A stretch of DNA of 8,448 nucleotides from an uncultured Flavihumibacter sp. (GCA_946482545.1 CAMLRX010000178.1:1-8448), one strand, 5' to 3'; positions 1 to 6,827 are shown, counted from the stretch's first letter. Made by a program: numbers and translations. The notes: generated by a model not told the origin, from the letters alone.

Positions 1-509
1 TCGTTCGTTCCCTGTTGCTGATATCGCGCATCGAGAACGATCAGTTTGTAAAAAAGGATACCGTTTTCGTAAAAGCCCTGGTAGAAGAAGTGATGGAAGA
101 ACTGGCACACCGCCTGGAAGAGAAAGAACTGCATTTTTCAATGCAAGTGCAGGAAACAACCATGCTGCGGAATATAAATCGCGACCTGATTTTTCAATTG
201 GTGTACAACCTGGTAAACAATGCCATCCGGTACAACAAGCCCGCCGGAAGTATTGCGATCAGCGAAGGACAAACAAACGATGGAAATTATTTTCTTTCTA
301 TTGCGGATACTGGCATCGGTATTCCTGAAAAAGATATCCCGCTTATTTTCGACCGGTTTAAAAAAGCGAAAAACACCGGTGAAGAAGGTTTTGGACTGGG
401 ACTTTCCATCGTACAAAGCATTGCGCGTTACCATGAGATTGACATACGCATTTCGTCAAAACAAGAAAGGGGAACCCAATTTATGCTGGTATTCCCCCTG
501 TTAGTATAA
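1..509 (+). CDS. Sensor histidine kinase, C-terminal part (5' truncated by window edge)
   Basis: The reading frame is open from base 3 and has no start codon of its own; the first ATG-like codons lie inside the conserved dimerisation helix, so the gene begins upstream of the window. The first residues (SLLLISRIENDQF) resemble the end of the second HisKA helix, so the phospho-accepting histidine is probably just outside. The rest is a standard HATPase_c domain: N box LVYNLVNNAIRYN (nt 198-236), G1 box DTGIGIP (306-326), F box FDRFKK (348-365) and G2 box GFGLGLSIVQS (from 387). By family, it binds ATP and phosphorylates a conserved histidine in its partner protomer, then passes the phosphate to a response regulator. 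The protein ends soon after the ATPase fold with no receiver domain, so it looks like a classical rather than hybrid kinase. Its partner regulator and its signal cannot be seen. It converges on the desaturase gene 15 bases away. Confidence 0.93.
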   Translation, partial: VRSLLLISRIENDQFVKKDTVFVKALVEEVMEELAHRLEEKELHFSMQVQETTMLRNINRDLIFQLVYNLVNNAIRYNKPAGSIAISEGQTNDGNYFLSIADTGIGIPEKDIPLIFDRFKKAKNTGEEGFGLGLSIVQSIARYHEIDIRISSKQERGTQFMLVFPLLV

Positions 510-524
510 TAAGATGAACCGGTG

Positions 525-1589
525 TTAAGAGATTGCCGCGTTACCAGGTATGCCTGCTGCTTTGTCTGTTTCTGCTTTGGCCGCTACATATTTCTTCAGA
601 AATTCTTTCTTTGAATCCCGGTAGGAGGAGACCACACCAATCTTGTGCATACAATAGATATAAATCCAGGCGAGGTCGATCTGGTAAGGAAGAAATCCTG
701 CACGCGCACTACCGGGGTAGAGGTGGTGGTTGTTGTGCCATTCACCTGAAAACAATCCGGGCCGTGTTTGATTGATGGATAAATTACTTCTGTCGAAATC
801 GATGCCGTCAATATGTTTCTCTTCCCCCTTTCCGTGACCGGTGTAATTGAAGGCCCGCACCAGTACAAACCACATCATGGCGGCGGTGAAAACAGCGCAG
901 GCGAGTCCGTGTCCGCCAACAAAGTACAGTATGGTGTACCATACAGCCCAGTTGAACAGCCATAGTGCAACGGTATAAAGTGGTGTGGCAATGGAACCCC
1001 AGCGTTGGTATTGTTTGTAACTGTTGATCTGAACGCCGGTATGCGTCATGAAATGTGCGGCTTTGTTGTAATCCGTTTCACTCAGTGTTTTGGATATGCT
1101 CTGGTGGTTTACGTCGGAAAGCATACAATAGAGAAAGCCACCTTTAGGGTTATACGGATCACCGGGAAGATCCGATTTGGAATGGTGCACATGGTGCGAT
1201 ACCACATAAATTTCTTCTGGGAAGGTTTTAATCACCAGGTTCTGGGTGATAAAACGCCAGACGGGACTGCTGAATTTATATGATTTGTGCGTACAAAAAC
1301 GGTGGAACCAGATGGTGCCATGCGTACTCATGATGATCATACTGTACACGACCACCACGATGAACAGTGGCCAGGAGAAATACTTTGTGATGAAAACAAA
1401 AAAGAAAGGCAGCATACAAACGGCCATCAGCCAACTGATGAGGGAAATCCAGTTCTTTTTTGATTTGAAGATATTGATCCGCGAGAAGGCCTCGTTGAAA
1501 AGTTGTTTGGTGGTGGGAACAGAGAGCTCGCCCTGCGCATTGGTCCAGCCATAAGAAGGCTGCTGAAGTAAAATGTCGATAAATGCCAT
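525..1589 (-). CDS. Membrane-bound fatty acyl desaturase (acyl-CoA desaturase-like), 354 aa
   Basis: This is an integral-membrane di-iron desaturase that should insert a double bond into fatty acyl chains and so tune membrane fluidity. All three histidine clusters are present: HRFCTHKS (H96, H101), HHVHH (H132-H136) and HNNHH (H285, H288, H289). H90 just before box 1 and H252 in NYTGHGKG are further candidate metal ligands. Hydrophobic stretches at about 47-66 and 72-87, and a pair at about 200-245, fit the four-helix layout of the stearoyl-CoA delta-9 desaturase family. The C-terminal tail after about residue 330 is charged and alanine-rich, probably cytoplasmic. Length is normal for bacterial members. 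The ATG at 1587-1589 has no clear Shine-Dalgarno sequence, which is usual in this phylum. The exact substrate (acyl-CoA, phospholipid or acyl-ACP) and the double-bond position cannot be read from sequence. No cofactor reductase or ferredoxin gene is adjacent. Confidence 0.94.
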   Translation of the reverse strand: MAFIDILLQQPSYGWTNAQGELSVPTTKQLFNEAFSRINIFKSKKNWISLISWLMAVCMLPFFFVFITKYFSWPLFIVVVVYSMIIMSTHGTIWFHRFCTHKSYKFSSPVWRFITQNLVIKTFPEEIYVVSHHVHHSKSDLPGDPYNPKGGFLYCMLSDVNHQSISKTLSETDYNKAAHFMTHTGVQINSYKQYQRWGSIATPLYTVALWLFNWAVWYTILYFVGGHGLACAVFTAAMMWFVLVRAFNYTGHGKGEEKHIDGIDFDRSNLSINQTRPGLFSGEWHNNHHLYPGSARAGFLPYQIDLAWIYIYCMHKIGVVSSYRDSKKEFLKKYVAAKAETDKAAGIPGNAAIS

Positions 1590-1924
1590 TGATCGGGATA
1601 TATTTAATTGAAAGATGACGAAACTTGCGCACTACCCTGAATGATAATAACCTAGGCTGCAAGCTTAACTATAATGCGCAGTGGAGGCAGGATAATTAAT
1701 AACTTAATAACTGTTATCTAAGCGGGCTTTTTCTAACGTTGGTAAGGTATAACTTTTTTTGAATCCACAAAGCCAAACTAATCCTAATGTGGTTATTTAC
1801 ATTTAATATTTGAAAAATACCATTTCTTCGGTTTAATAACGTAACTTTGCGACACTTATTTCTCCTGCACCTATTTTGATTCCTCCCTCAATGTTCGTGA
1901 AGGCAAGATCGTAAGCCAGGTAAA
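1590..1924. other. Divergent intergenic region between desaturase and helicase
   Basis: This is 335 bases of AT-rich DNA with no convincing ORF. It must hold the promoters of both the leftward desaturase and the rightward helicase. The only box I can assign well is the rightward TAACTTTG at 1842-1849. For the desaturase I find no good match to the Bacteroidota -7 consensus close to its start. A 7-codon ATG...TAA reading frame at 1891-1914 lies just before the helicase start, but nothing suggests it is translated. Confidence 0.7.
1842..1849 (+). promoter_or_regulatory. Bacteroidota-type -7 promoter box for the helicase
   Basis: TAACTTTG matches the TAnnTTTG consensus exactly. It lies about 75 bases upstream of the annotated helicase ATG, which would give an mRNA leader of roughly 65-70 bases. 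A matching -33 TTTG at the usual spacing is not obvious; the nearest TTTG (1809-1812) is too far upstream. A moderately long leader would suit a cold-regulated helicase, but the sequence does not prove such regulation. Confidence 0.55.
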
Positions 1925-3280
1925 ATGCCTCTCTCAAAAGGCTGCTTACCATCATACTTTAATAAAAAATACGAAAAATTGTTATTTACAGATTTACAGT
2001 TGATAGAGCCTGTATTGAAGGCGCTACAAGAAGAAGGTTATAGTACTCCTACCCCTATCCAGCAGCAAGCTATTCCCGTTGTGTTACAGGGCCGCGATAT
2101 ATTGGGTTGCGCGCAAACCGGTACCGGTAAAACCGCCGCTTTCGCGATCCCCGTGATCCAGTTGGTGCTGCGCGACAAGCAGCGCGACCCCCGCAACAGG
2201 GGCATCAAAGCCCTGGTGTTAACACCTACGCGTGAACTCGCGATCCAGATCGATGAAAGCTTCAGGGCCTACGGAAAATATACCGGTGTTTCAAGTCATG
2301 TGATTTTTGGTGGTGTTTCCCAGCATTCCCAGGTACTCGCCATCCAGAAAGGCGTTGATGTACTGGTGGCCACGCCTGGCCGTTTGCTCGACCTCATCCA
2401 GCAGAACATCCTCTCTTTACGCGATATTCCTTTATTGGTATTGGATGAAGCTGACCGTATGCTCGATATGGGCTTTGTGCACGATGTGAAAAAAGTGATC
2501 GCCCGGATGCAATCCAGGTCACAAACACTTTTCTTCTCCGCTACCATGGCCCCTGAAATTATGGTGCTGGCAGATGCGTTGCTGAAGAACCCCGTGAAGG
2601 TAGAAGTGACCCCGGTTTCCTCTACCGCAGATACCGTGCAGCAGCATATTTATTTCGTGGAGAAGAAAGATAAGGGTGAACTCCTTACACACGTACTGAA
2701 AGCGAACAAAATAGAAACAGCATTGGTTTTCGCCCGCACCAAACACGGTGCCGACAACATCGCTAAAAAACTAAACCGTTCCGGTTTCAGGGCCGAAGCC
2801 ATTCACGGCAATAAATCACAGAATGCGCGCCAGCGTGCATTGAACCAGTTCAAGTCAAAAGAAATTCACGTACTCGTGGCTACTGATATCGCCGCGCGCG
2901 GTATTGATATCGATGAACTGGCTTATGTGATCAACTTTGAATTGCCTAACGTCCCCGAAACTTATGTGCACCGTATTGGTCGTACCGGACGGGCAGGCGC
3001 TAACGGAGCTGCGCTATCTTTCTGCGATTGGGAAGAAAAAGAATTCCTGCGCGACATTCAGAAACTGATTTCCAAAACAATTCCCGTAATCAGTGAGCAT
3101 CCTTTCCCGATGCAGGGCAAAGCACCTGCACCGTCTTCAGTACCTAAGGCGCAACCACAGCAGCAGCGCAGGTTGCCGCAGGGTGGCAGCCGGGGTGGTA
3201 ACAAACCTTTCCCGCACCGTGGGAACAGGGAAACGCAACAGGGGCAGGGTGCGCGCAAGCAAGTGGTGAAGGCGGGGTAG
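1925..3280 (+). CDS. rhlE: DEAD-box ATP-dependent RNA helicase, RhlE type, 451 aa
   Basis: This protein should use ATP to unwind short RNA duplexes in the cytoplasm, in ribosome assembly or RNA turnover. All signature motifs occur in order: Q motif GYSTPTPIQ (38-46), motif I AQTGTGKT (63-70), Ia PTRELAIQ (101-108), Ib TPGRL (150-154), II DEAD (174-177), III SAT (205-207), IV LVFARTKHGAD (267-277), V ATDIAARGID (319-328) and VI HRIGRTGR (349-356). The linker between the two RecA-like domains resembles E. coli RhlE (HIYFVEKKDKGELL). The tail from about residue 395 is disordered-looking, rich in P, Q, R and G and basic, typical of an RNA-binding extension. The annotated ATG adds about 18 poorly conserved residues. 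Most relatives start just before the equivalent of LFTDLQLIEPVLKAL, so a TTG start at 1979-1981, preceded by an A-rich stretch, is a serious alternative. The upstream in-frame stop is at 1898-1900. Confidence 0.95.
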   Translation: MPLSKGCLPSYFNKKYEKLLFTDLQLIEPVLKALQEEGYSTPTPIQQQAIPVVLQGRDILGCAQTGTGKTAAFAIPVIQLVLRDKQRDPRNRGIKALVLTPTRELAIQIDESFRAYGKYTGVSSHVIFGGVSQHSQVLAIQKGVDVLVATPGRLLDLIQQNILSLRDIPLLVLDEADRMLDMGFVHDVKKVIARMQSRSQTLFFSATMAPEIMVLADALLKNPVKVEVTPVSSTADTVQQHIYFVEKKDKGELLTHVLKANKIETALVFARTKHGADNIAKKLNRSGFRAEAIHGNKSQNARQRALNQFKSKEIHVLVATDIAARGIDIDELAYVINFELPNVPETYVHRIGRTGRAGANGAALSFCDWEEKEFLRDIQKLISKTIPVISEHPFPMQGKAPAPSSVPKAQPQQQRRLPQGGSRGGNKPFPHRGNRETQQGQGARKQVVKAG

Positions 3281-3377
3281 CTCACGCAAAGACGCAAGGA
3301 CGCAAGGACGCAAAGGCCGGTGGAAGTGCTGCACGCGGAGGATATTCTCTCGCAGCGGCGCGGCGACGCAACGCCTT
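3281..3377 (-). repeat. Dispersed intergenic repeat, leftward copy
   Basis: This copy begins immediately after the helicase stop codon. On the plus strand it opens with a short GACGCAAG-type tandem run (3285-3316) and ends with a GC-rich arm (3349-3373). Read on the minus strand, bases 3347 to 3285 align with 6537-6600 of the downstream array at about 57 of 64 positions (hand count, one gap). That shows it is the same repeat family in opposite orientation. No coding potential is credible. It may also affect the 3' end of the helicase mRNA. Confidence 0.8.
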
Positions 3378-3531
3378 GATTGATTGCAAGCTTACGGAAT
3401 TTGAGGTTACCTTATAAAAGGGTTGTTCAGAAAATAATAAAAGAGGGGTGTCATATAAAGGCATACCTCTTTTATTAACTGGGTATTGGAGCACTGAAAG
3501 CGTCCCCGTTGCGTCGCCGCGCCGCTGCGAG
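3349..3531. repeat. Perfect 25-bp inverted repeat pair flanking a hairpin
   Basis: Bases 3349-3373 and 3507-3531 are exact reverse complements (25 bp, 26 with the adjoining T/A pair). The arms are strongly GC-rich and start with CTCGCAGCGGCG on the left. The 133-base interior is AT-rich and holds a second, smaller hairpin. The arms are the GC module of two oppositely oriented copies of the local repeat family. In RNA they could form a long stable stem with the terminator-like hairpin in its loop. Confidence 0.9.
3435..3477. terminator. Candidate bidirectional transcription terminator hairpin
   Basis: A 12-bp perfect stem (TAATAAAAGAGG at 3435-3446 with its complement at 3466-3477) encloses a 19-base loop. 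Inside the loop, TGTC (3449-3452) can pair with GGCA (3460-3463). The A-rich left arm and T-rich right arm give a U-rich end on either strand. The hairpin sits between the convergent helicase and TonB-dependent receptor genes and could end both transcripts. The stem is AT-rich, so it would be weaker than a classical GC-rich intrinsic terminator. Confidence 0.6.
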
Positions 3532-3645
3532 AAACAAAAAAACTCTTCCCAAAAAAAGCCCCCAGCCAACCAATTAACGCCTTGCGTCCTTGCTCCCTAG
3601 CGTCTTTGCGAGGAACTAAGCAGTGCGTCTTAGCGTGAAAACCTC
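3505..3645 (+). repeat. Dispersed intergenic repeat, rightward copy
   Basis: This copy opens with the GC module CGTTGCGTCGCCGCGCC (from 3507). After a spacer it continues with GCGTCCTTGCTCCC and GCGTCTTTGCGAGGAAC (about 3584-3615), then a GCAGTGCGT...GCGTGAAA tail. The section around 3583-3627 closely matches 6580-6620 in the array beyond the TonB-dependent receptor, in the same orientation. It ends about 20 bases before the stop codon of that receptor, so the leftward transcript enters the repeat almost at once. Confidence 0.8.
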
Positions 3646-3662
3646 GCGTGAAAAATCTCCCC

Positions 3663-5870
3663 TCAGAACCTTACCACCACCATTCCCCTCACGTTAAAAG
3701 GCGTACCCGGCGTAAAGTGAATTTCCGTAACAGACGCCGGTTCATTCACCAGCCTGCTCTCTGTTGCAAACTGCGTTTCGTTCCATGCCGCGTTAAAAAT
3801 ATTCTCCATAATTACTCCGATGGTAAAGCATTTCCATTGATAGCTGATGTTCGCATCCGTGATGAAATACCCTTTTGCCATGATGCTCCCGTCTTCATTA
3901 GCGGGACGATCGCCCAAATGCCGCGATTGCAACGCGCCGTTCCATCCGGAAGGATGCTTGAAACTAACCCCTCCGGCCACAGTTATTTTTGGCGCGAGCG
4001 GAATGAGGTCTTCGCCTTTTGCTTCATCAATTGCACGGGCATAGGTGTAAGTGAAATCACCGTTAATGAACACGTATTTTCCCCATTGGTACCTGGCGTT
4101 CACATCTATTCCTTTCCTTTGTGTTTTGCCGCCCGGTTCCACGATGCCTGCATCGCCAACATATACGAACTCCTGTTGGAGGTGCAGGTACCATAGGGCC
4201 GTGTTCAGCATAAGACGTGGAAGCGGCTTCCATACCGCGCCAATATCAGCACCATAAGCGGCGGGCAGGATATCTTCACCACTTTGTGCCACCACCACGC
4301 GGGTATCGTTGCTATGGAATCCTTTGCCCAGTTTCAGGAACAACTGGAGTTGCCGGTCCTGGTTGTACAGAAAATTGAGCTTGGGACTCACAATCGACTT
4401 TTGCTGTGCAAGCGTTTTATAAGAAGGTGTGAGCTTGTCGAGGTATTCGAACTGGAAATGGTCCACCCGGATGGATGGATTGATCATCCATTTGCCGGAT
4501 CTGAGTTCAGCGCCGGCGAAGGTGTACAGGTTGGTTTCATTCACATCGCCGAACTGAATCTGCTGAAGTGTTTCCTGCCTGTTGCGGGTATGGGAGAGTT
4601 CCATGTCGGATACGGCATCGTTGCGAAGGCCTGCGCCTGCGTTCAGTTCCAAAGGAAGATTTCCGATGGAGAGCGGGGCGTGAAGGACGGATTCGAACCC
4701 GGTGATGTTCCGTTTTTCTTTCTGCCTGATCTGGTCGCCATTCACCGGATCTTCCAGGAAGAAAGTGAAGTTGGAATAGAGTTCGAAATCATAGTGGTTA
4801 AAGAAAGCGCTGTTCTTTATATATGCCCCATGCTTCAGTTGTTTGGTGAACTGAAGGTTCAGGTTGGTGCGCGAAGTATTGCCCCCTTCGGTATCATCTA
4901 TGGCACCGAAACGGGAGATCAAACCCGCTTCAATGGCACGTTGCGGAATCTGGCCGCTCGCATCCCATTTGCTGTTGAGGTGGGAGAAAGACAGCGTTAT
5001 CCGGTCGCCTGTATTGGTCGTAGTGGCGTATTTGCCCATCAGGTTGAGGCGGTTGAAGTTTTGCGGGGATTCGAACCAGCCGTTGGTGCGGAGGTATTCC
5101 GTTGCGAGCCAGGCCGATTGTTTTTCATTGGAGGCCAGGTTGAACATGCCCAGGGTGCGGAGCGTATTGAATTTTCCGGCTTCCAGTGTGATGCTGCTGT
5201 TATCGAGGTGATCCTTCGTTTGGAATGCCACATAACCTGCGGTAGCCATATTTCCTTTGGTGGCCTGGTAGGGGCCTTTGTCGAAATCGATCTTTTCCAC
5301 GGTTTCAGGGATCAGGAAATGGAGATCGGCATAGCCTTGCCCGTGGGCGTGGCTCACCATGTTCACCGGCATACCGTCAACAGTGATATTGATGTCGGTA
5401 CCATGGTCGATATCGAAGCCGCGGAGAAAAATCTGTTCCGCTTTGCCGCCCCCGGCGTGCTGACCAATAAACAGTCCGGGGACCTTCCTAAGCAGCTCCT
5501 GTGATGATTTTACCGGGTTCGTGCGCAGGTCAATATCCGAAAGGATATGAAGGTGCTTAGGTTCATTCGTGATGGTGACGTTGTCCAGTTGAAAAGGAAC
5601 GGATTCAAGTTGGACCAATAAACTATCTGTACCAGCCACCACCCACCGGGCTGCATGCGCGATATGGGTAATGAGCAGCGAATCGCCGGTGCGTGCTTCT
5701 TTCAGAAAGAAGAAGCCGGAAGGTGAACTATGCGCATGAGCGCCACTCCGCAGGTTGGAAATGGTGGCGCCCTCCAGCGGCTTCCGGTCACTACCCGTGA
5801 TGCGGCCGGCCTGTTGTGCATGGGTAAACAAAGAGAAGCAGGTAAAAACGAGTAAAAGTGTTTGTTTCAT
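3663..5870 (-). CDS. TonB-dependent outer membrane receptor, substrate unknown, 735 aa
   Basis: This is an outer membrane, TonB-energised gated channel. The N-terminus (MKQTLLLVFTCFSLFTHAQQ) is a signal peptide, likely cleaved near residue 18-20. Next come a carboxypeptidase-regulatory-like beta domain (about 20-92), a stretch LDNVTITNE (95-103) that could serve as TonB box, and a plug domain (about 104-220) with LLRKVPG, FLRGFDIDHGTDI, VDGMPVN and SHAHGQGYADLHFLIPE. The remaining 500 or so residues have the alternating pattern of a 22-strand beta-barrel. The chain ends in VVVRF, with the terminal phenylalanine expected for barrel insertion. At 735 aa it is shorter than SusC proteins and resembles siderophore, metal or vitamin receptors. 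It has no SusD partner and no anti-sigma-interacting STN domain. Histidines are frequent in the N-terminal third (for example HAHSS, HIAHAA, HLH, SHAHG), which hints at metal or metallophore handling but does not prove it. The gene looks monocistronic, flanked by repeats on both sides. Confidence 0.93.
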   Translation of the reverse strand: MKQTLLLVFTCFSLFTHAQQAGRITGSDRKPLEGATISNLRSGAHAHSSPSGFFFLKEARTGDSLLITHIAHAARWVVAGTDSLLVQLESVPFQLDNVTITNEPKHLHILSDIDLRTNPVKSSQELLRKVPGLFIGQHAGGGKAEQIFLRGFDIDHGTDINITVDGMPVNMVSHAHGQGYADLHFLIPETVEKIDFDKGPYQATKGNMATAGYVAFQTKDHLDNSSITLEAGKFNTLRTLGMFNLASNEKQSAWLATEYLRTNGWFESPQNFNRLNLMGKYATTTNTGDRITLSFSHLNSKWDASGQIPQRAIEAGLISRFGAIDDTEGGNTSRTNLNLQFTKQLKHGAYIKNSAFFNHYDFELYSNFTFFLEDPVNGDQIRQKEKRNITGFESVLHAPLSIGNLPLELNAGAGLRNDAVSDMELSHTRNRQETLQQIQFGDVNETNLYTFAGAELRSGKWMINPSIRVDHFQFEYLDKLTPSYKTLAQQKSIVSPKLNFLYNQDRQLQLFLKLGKGFHSNDTRVVVAQSGEDILPAAYGADIGAVWKPLPRLMLNTALWYLHLQQEFVYVGDAGIVEPGGKTQRKGIDVNARYQWGKYVFINGDFTYTYARAIDEAKGEDLIPLAPKITVAGGVSFKHPSGWNGALQSRHLGDRPANEDGSIMAKGYFITDANISYQWKCFTIGVIMENIFNAAWNETQFATESRLVNEPASVTEIHFTPGTPFNVRGMVVVRF

Positions 5871-5906
5871 GGTTGAGCTGATGGTTAAACTTGCGGCAAG
5901 TTCGGG

Positions 5907-5936
5907 AAATTTTAGGGTTTAAGTAGTTTTTTGCAA
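5907..5936 (-). promoter_or_regulatory. Weak candidate promoter for the TonB-dependent receptor
   Basis: On the minus strand a TTG (plus strand 5934-5936) is followed after 19 bases by TAAAATTT (5914 down to 5907). The spacing fits the Bacteroidota -33/-7 arrangement. However, the -7 box has two differences from TAnnTTTG, so this is a tentative call. It would give a leader of about 30 bases. Confidence 0.3.
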
Positions 5937-6042
5937 CATTGTTGTATGTTACAAGCTGTTCCAGATAAGAGAAGGGCAGGAAAACCTATGGCTCTTCCAA
6001 CACGCATATCTGTACCCCACCCACCAGCATTTTCACCCGTAG

Positions 6043-6660
6043 CGCCTTCTCCCCGCTGCGTCGCCGTGTTGCGACTGCGAGCAACGAAGCAGGAAGCAAT
6101 TGCGTGCAAAAAGATACCGGTAAACCGAAGCGCTCAAACATATAGAAAGCCTTTTCACATAAGTGTCAAGCAATATTTGCGTGAATAAAAAGTTCACCCT
6201 AATCGAAACTGCTTCAACACATATTAGGCCTTTGCGTCTTCGCTTCCTTGCGTCTTTGCGAGGAACGAAGCAATTGCGTGCAAAAAATACCGGCTAACCG
6301 AAACGCTCGAAACACCTACAACGCTTTTATCTGCAAGGCAACGAGTTGAGAATACCAAGTAAAGTACTAACTAATCGAAACCACTCCAAACACAAACAAC
6401 GTTGCGAGACACGAAGCAATGCGTCGTTACGAGAAATAAAAACCCAACTCCTGAATAGAACCAACTCCAAACACAAACAACGCCTTGCGTTCTTTCCCTG
6501 CGACGCCACGAGAAACGAAGCAGAAAGCAATCGCGTGAATTATCCTTCGCGTGCAACACTTCAACCGGCTTTTGCGTCCTTGCTCCCTTGCGTCTTTGCG
6601 AGGAAACGAAGCAGTGCGTTACGAGCTGCGAGCAACAAATTAGTAAACAATCACGTGAAA
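6043..6660 (+). repeat. Array of five degenerate intergenic repeat units, same orientation
   Basis: Each unit has a core GCGAG-n-AACGAAGCA followed by a GCGTG-AA tail. Core starts are at 6077, 6258, 6404, 6509 and 6598. Most cores are preceded by a GCGT-rich module; clear cases are TTGCGTCTTTGCGAGGAA in the second and fifth units. Several are followed by a linker of the form CGAAAC-n-CTC-n-AAACACnnACAACG. The linker-like motif recurs at about 6126, 6204, 6299, 6376, 6457 and 6550, giving intervals of 77-95 bases. The first two units align well over 6077-6140 and 6258-6314, apart from a 7-base insertion and scattered changes. Spacing and sequence are too variable for CRISPR, and no cas gene is present. 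The array shares its units with the repeats at 3281-3645. Confidence 0.8.
6383..6482 (+). repeat. Perfect 19-base direct repeat within the array
   Basis: ACTCCAAACACAAACAACG occurs identically at 6383-6401 and 6464-6482, an offset of 81 bases. Flanking bases are also similar (AACC before both copies, and GCGAGnnACGAAGCA-type sequence downstream of both). This is the best-preserved direct duplication in the array and suggests that at least these two units arose by tandem duplication. Confidence 0.85.
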
Positions 6661-6787
6661 TGCCTTCCTCCTAAATAAGAAATAAAAGCACCACAACCTA
6701 CCTGCAGAAATCACGCCTACCCTTAAACGAAAACCCCACCCCGCGCGGATATTAAAATTTCTATCCGAACAAAAAAGACATTTATTT

Positions 6788-6803
6788 ACGTAAACGTTTA
6801 CGT
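6788..6803. promoter_or_regulatory. Perfect 16-bp palindrome, LacI/GalR-family operator-like
   Basis: ACGTAAACGTTTACGT is an exact palindrome centred on CG. It differs from the E. coli PurR operator consensus ACGCAAACGTTTGCGT by one base in each half, and its AAACGTTT centre is the hallmark of LacI/GalR-family sites. It lies about 100 bases upstream of the susC-type start and upstream of the candidate -7 box, a position that could suit activation or repression. No LacI-family gene is in the window. Sugar-responsive LacI regulators are known for glycan loci in this phylum, so the assignment is plausible but inferred. Confidence 0.7.
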
Positions 6804-6815
6804 TACATAAAATTA

Positions 6816-6827
6816 TTACTATAGTAA
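6816..6827. promoter_or_regulatory. Second palindrome, TTACTATAGTAA
   Basis: This perfect 12-bp palindrome starts 13 bases after the operator-like site. In addition, CGTTAC at 6801-6806 is the inverse complement of GTAACG at 6824-6829, so the two sites are linked by an overlapping inverted repeat. It could be another regulator site or chance symmetry in AT-rich DNA. Confidence 0.35.

Noticed and set aside
1..1589. Functional link between the histidine kinase and the desaturase, as in DesK control of desaturase
   Set aside because: The genes are convergent, not co-transcribed. The visible part of the kinase is a generic HisKA/HATPase type and the DesK-like membrane sensor cannot be seen.
1891..1914. 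Seven-codon leader ORF before the helicase, possibly an attenuator peptide
   Set aside because: So short a frame is expected by chance, it has no run of regulatory codons, and no alternative hairpins are evident.
3281..3645. Insertion sequence or complete mobile element with terminal inverted repeats
   Set aside because: There is no transposase frame in the 365 bases and no clear target-site duplication. A non-autonomous element remains possible, but the data support only a repeat family.
3648..4196. 182-codon plus-strand frame at the 3' end of the TonB-dependent receptor
   Set aside because: Antisense shadow of the conserved barrel C-terminus; cysteine- and histidine-rich composition without a known fold.
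4284..5504. 406-codon open frame on the plus strand inside the TonB-dependent receptor gene
   Set aside because: It is antisense to a well-supported receptor gene, has low-complexity composition typical of a shadow frame, shows no domain, and has no promoter or start context of its own.
6043..6660. CRISPR array
   Set aside because: Units are degenerate, spacing varies, the conserved parts are not separated by unique spacers of constant length, and there are no cas genes.
5912..6678. Small ORFs of 60-110 codons on both strands in the repeat array
   Set aside because: They follow the repeat units, occur in several frames of the same sequence, and resemble no protein family. The repeats explain the open frames.
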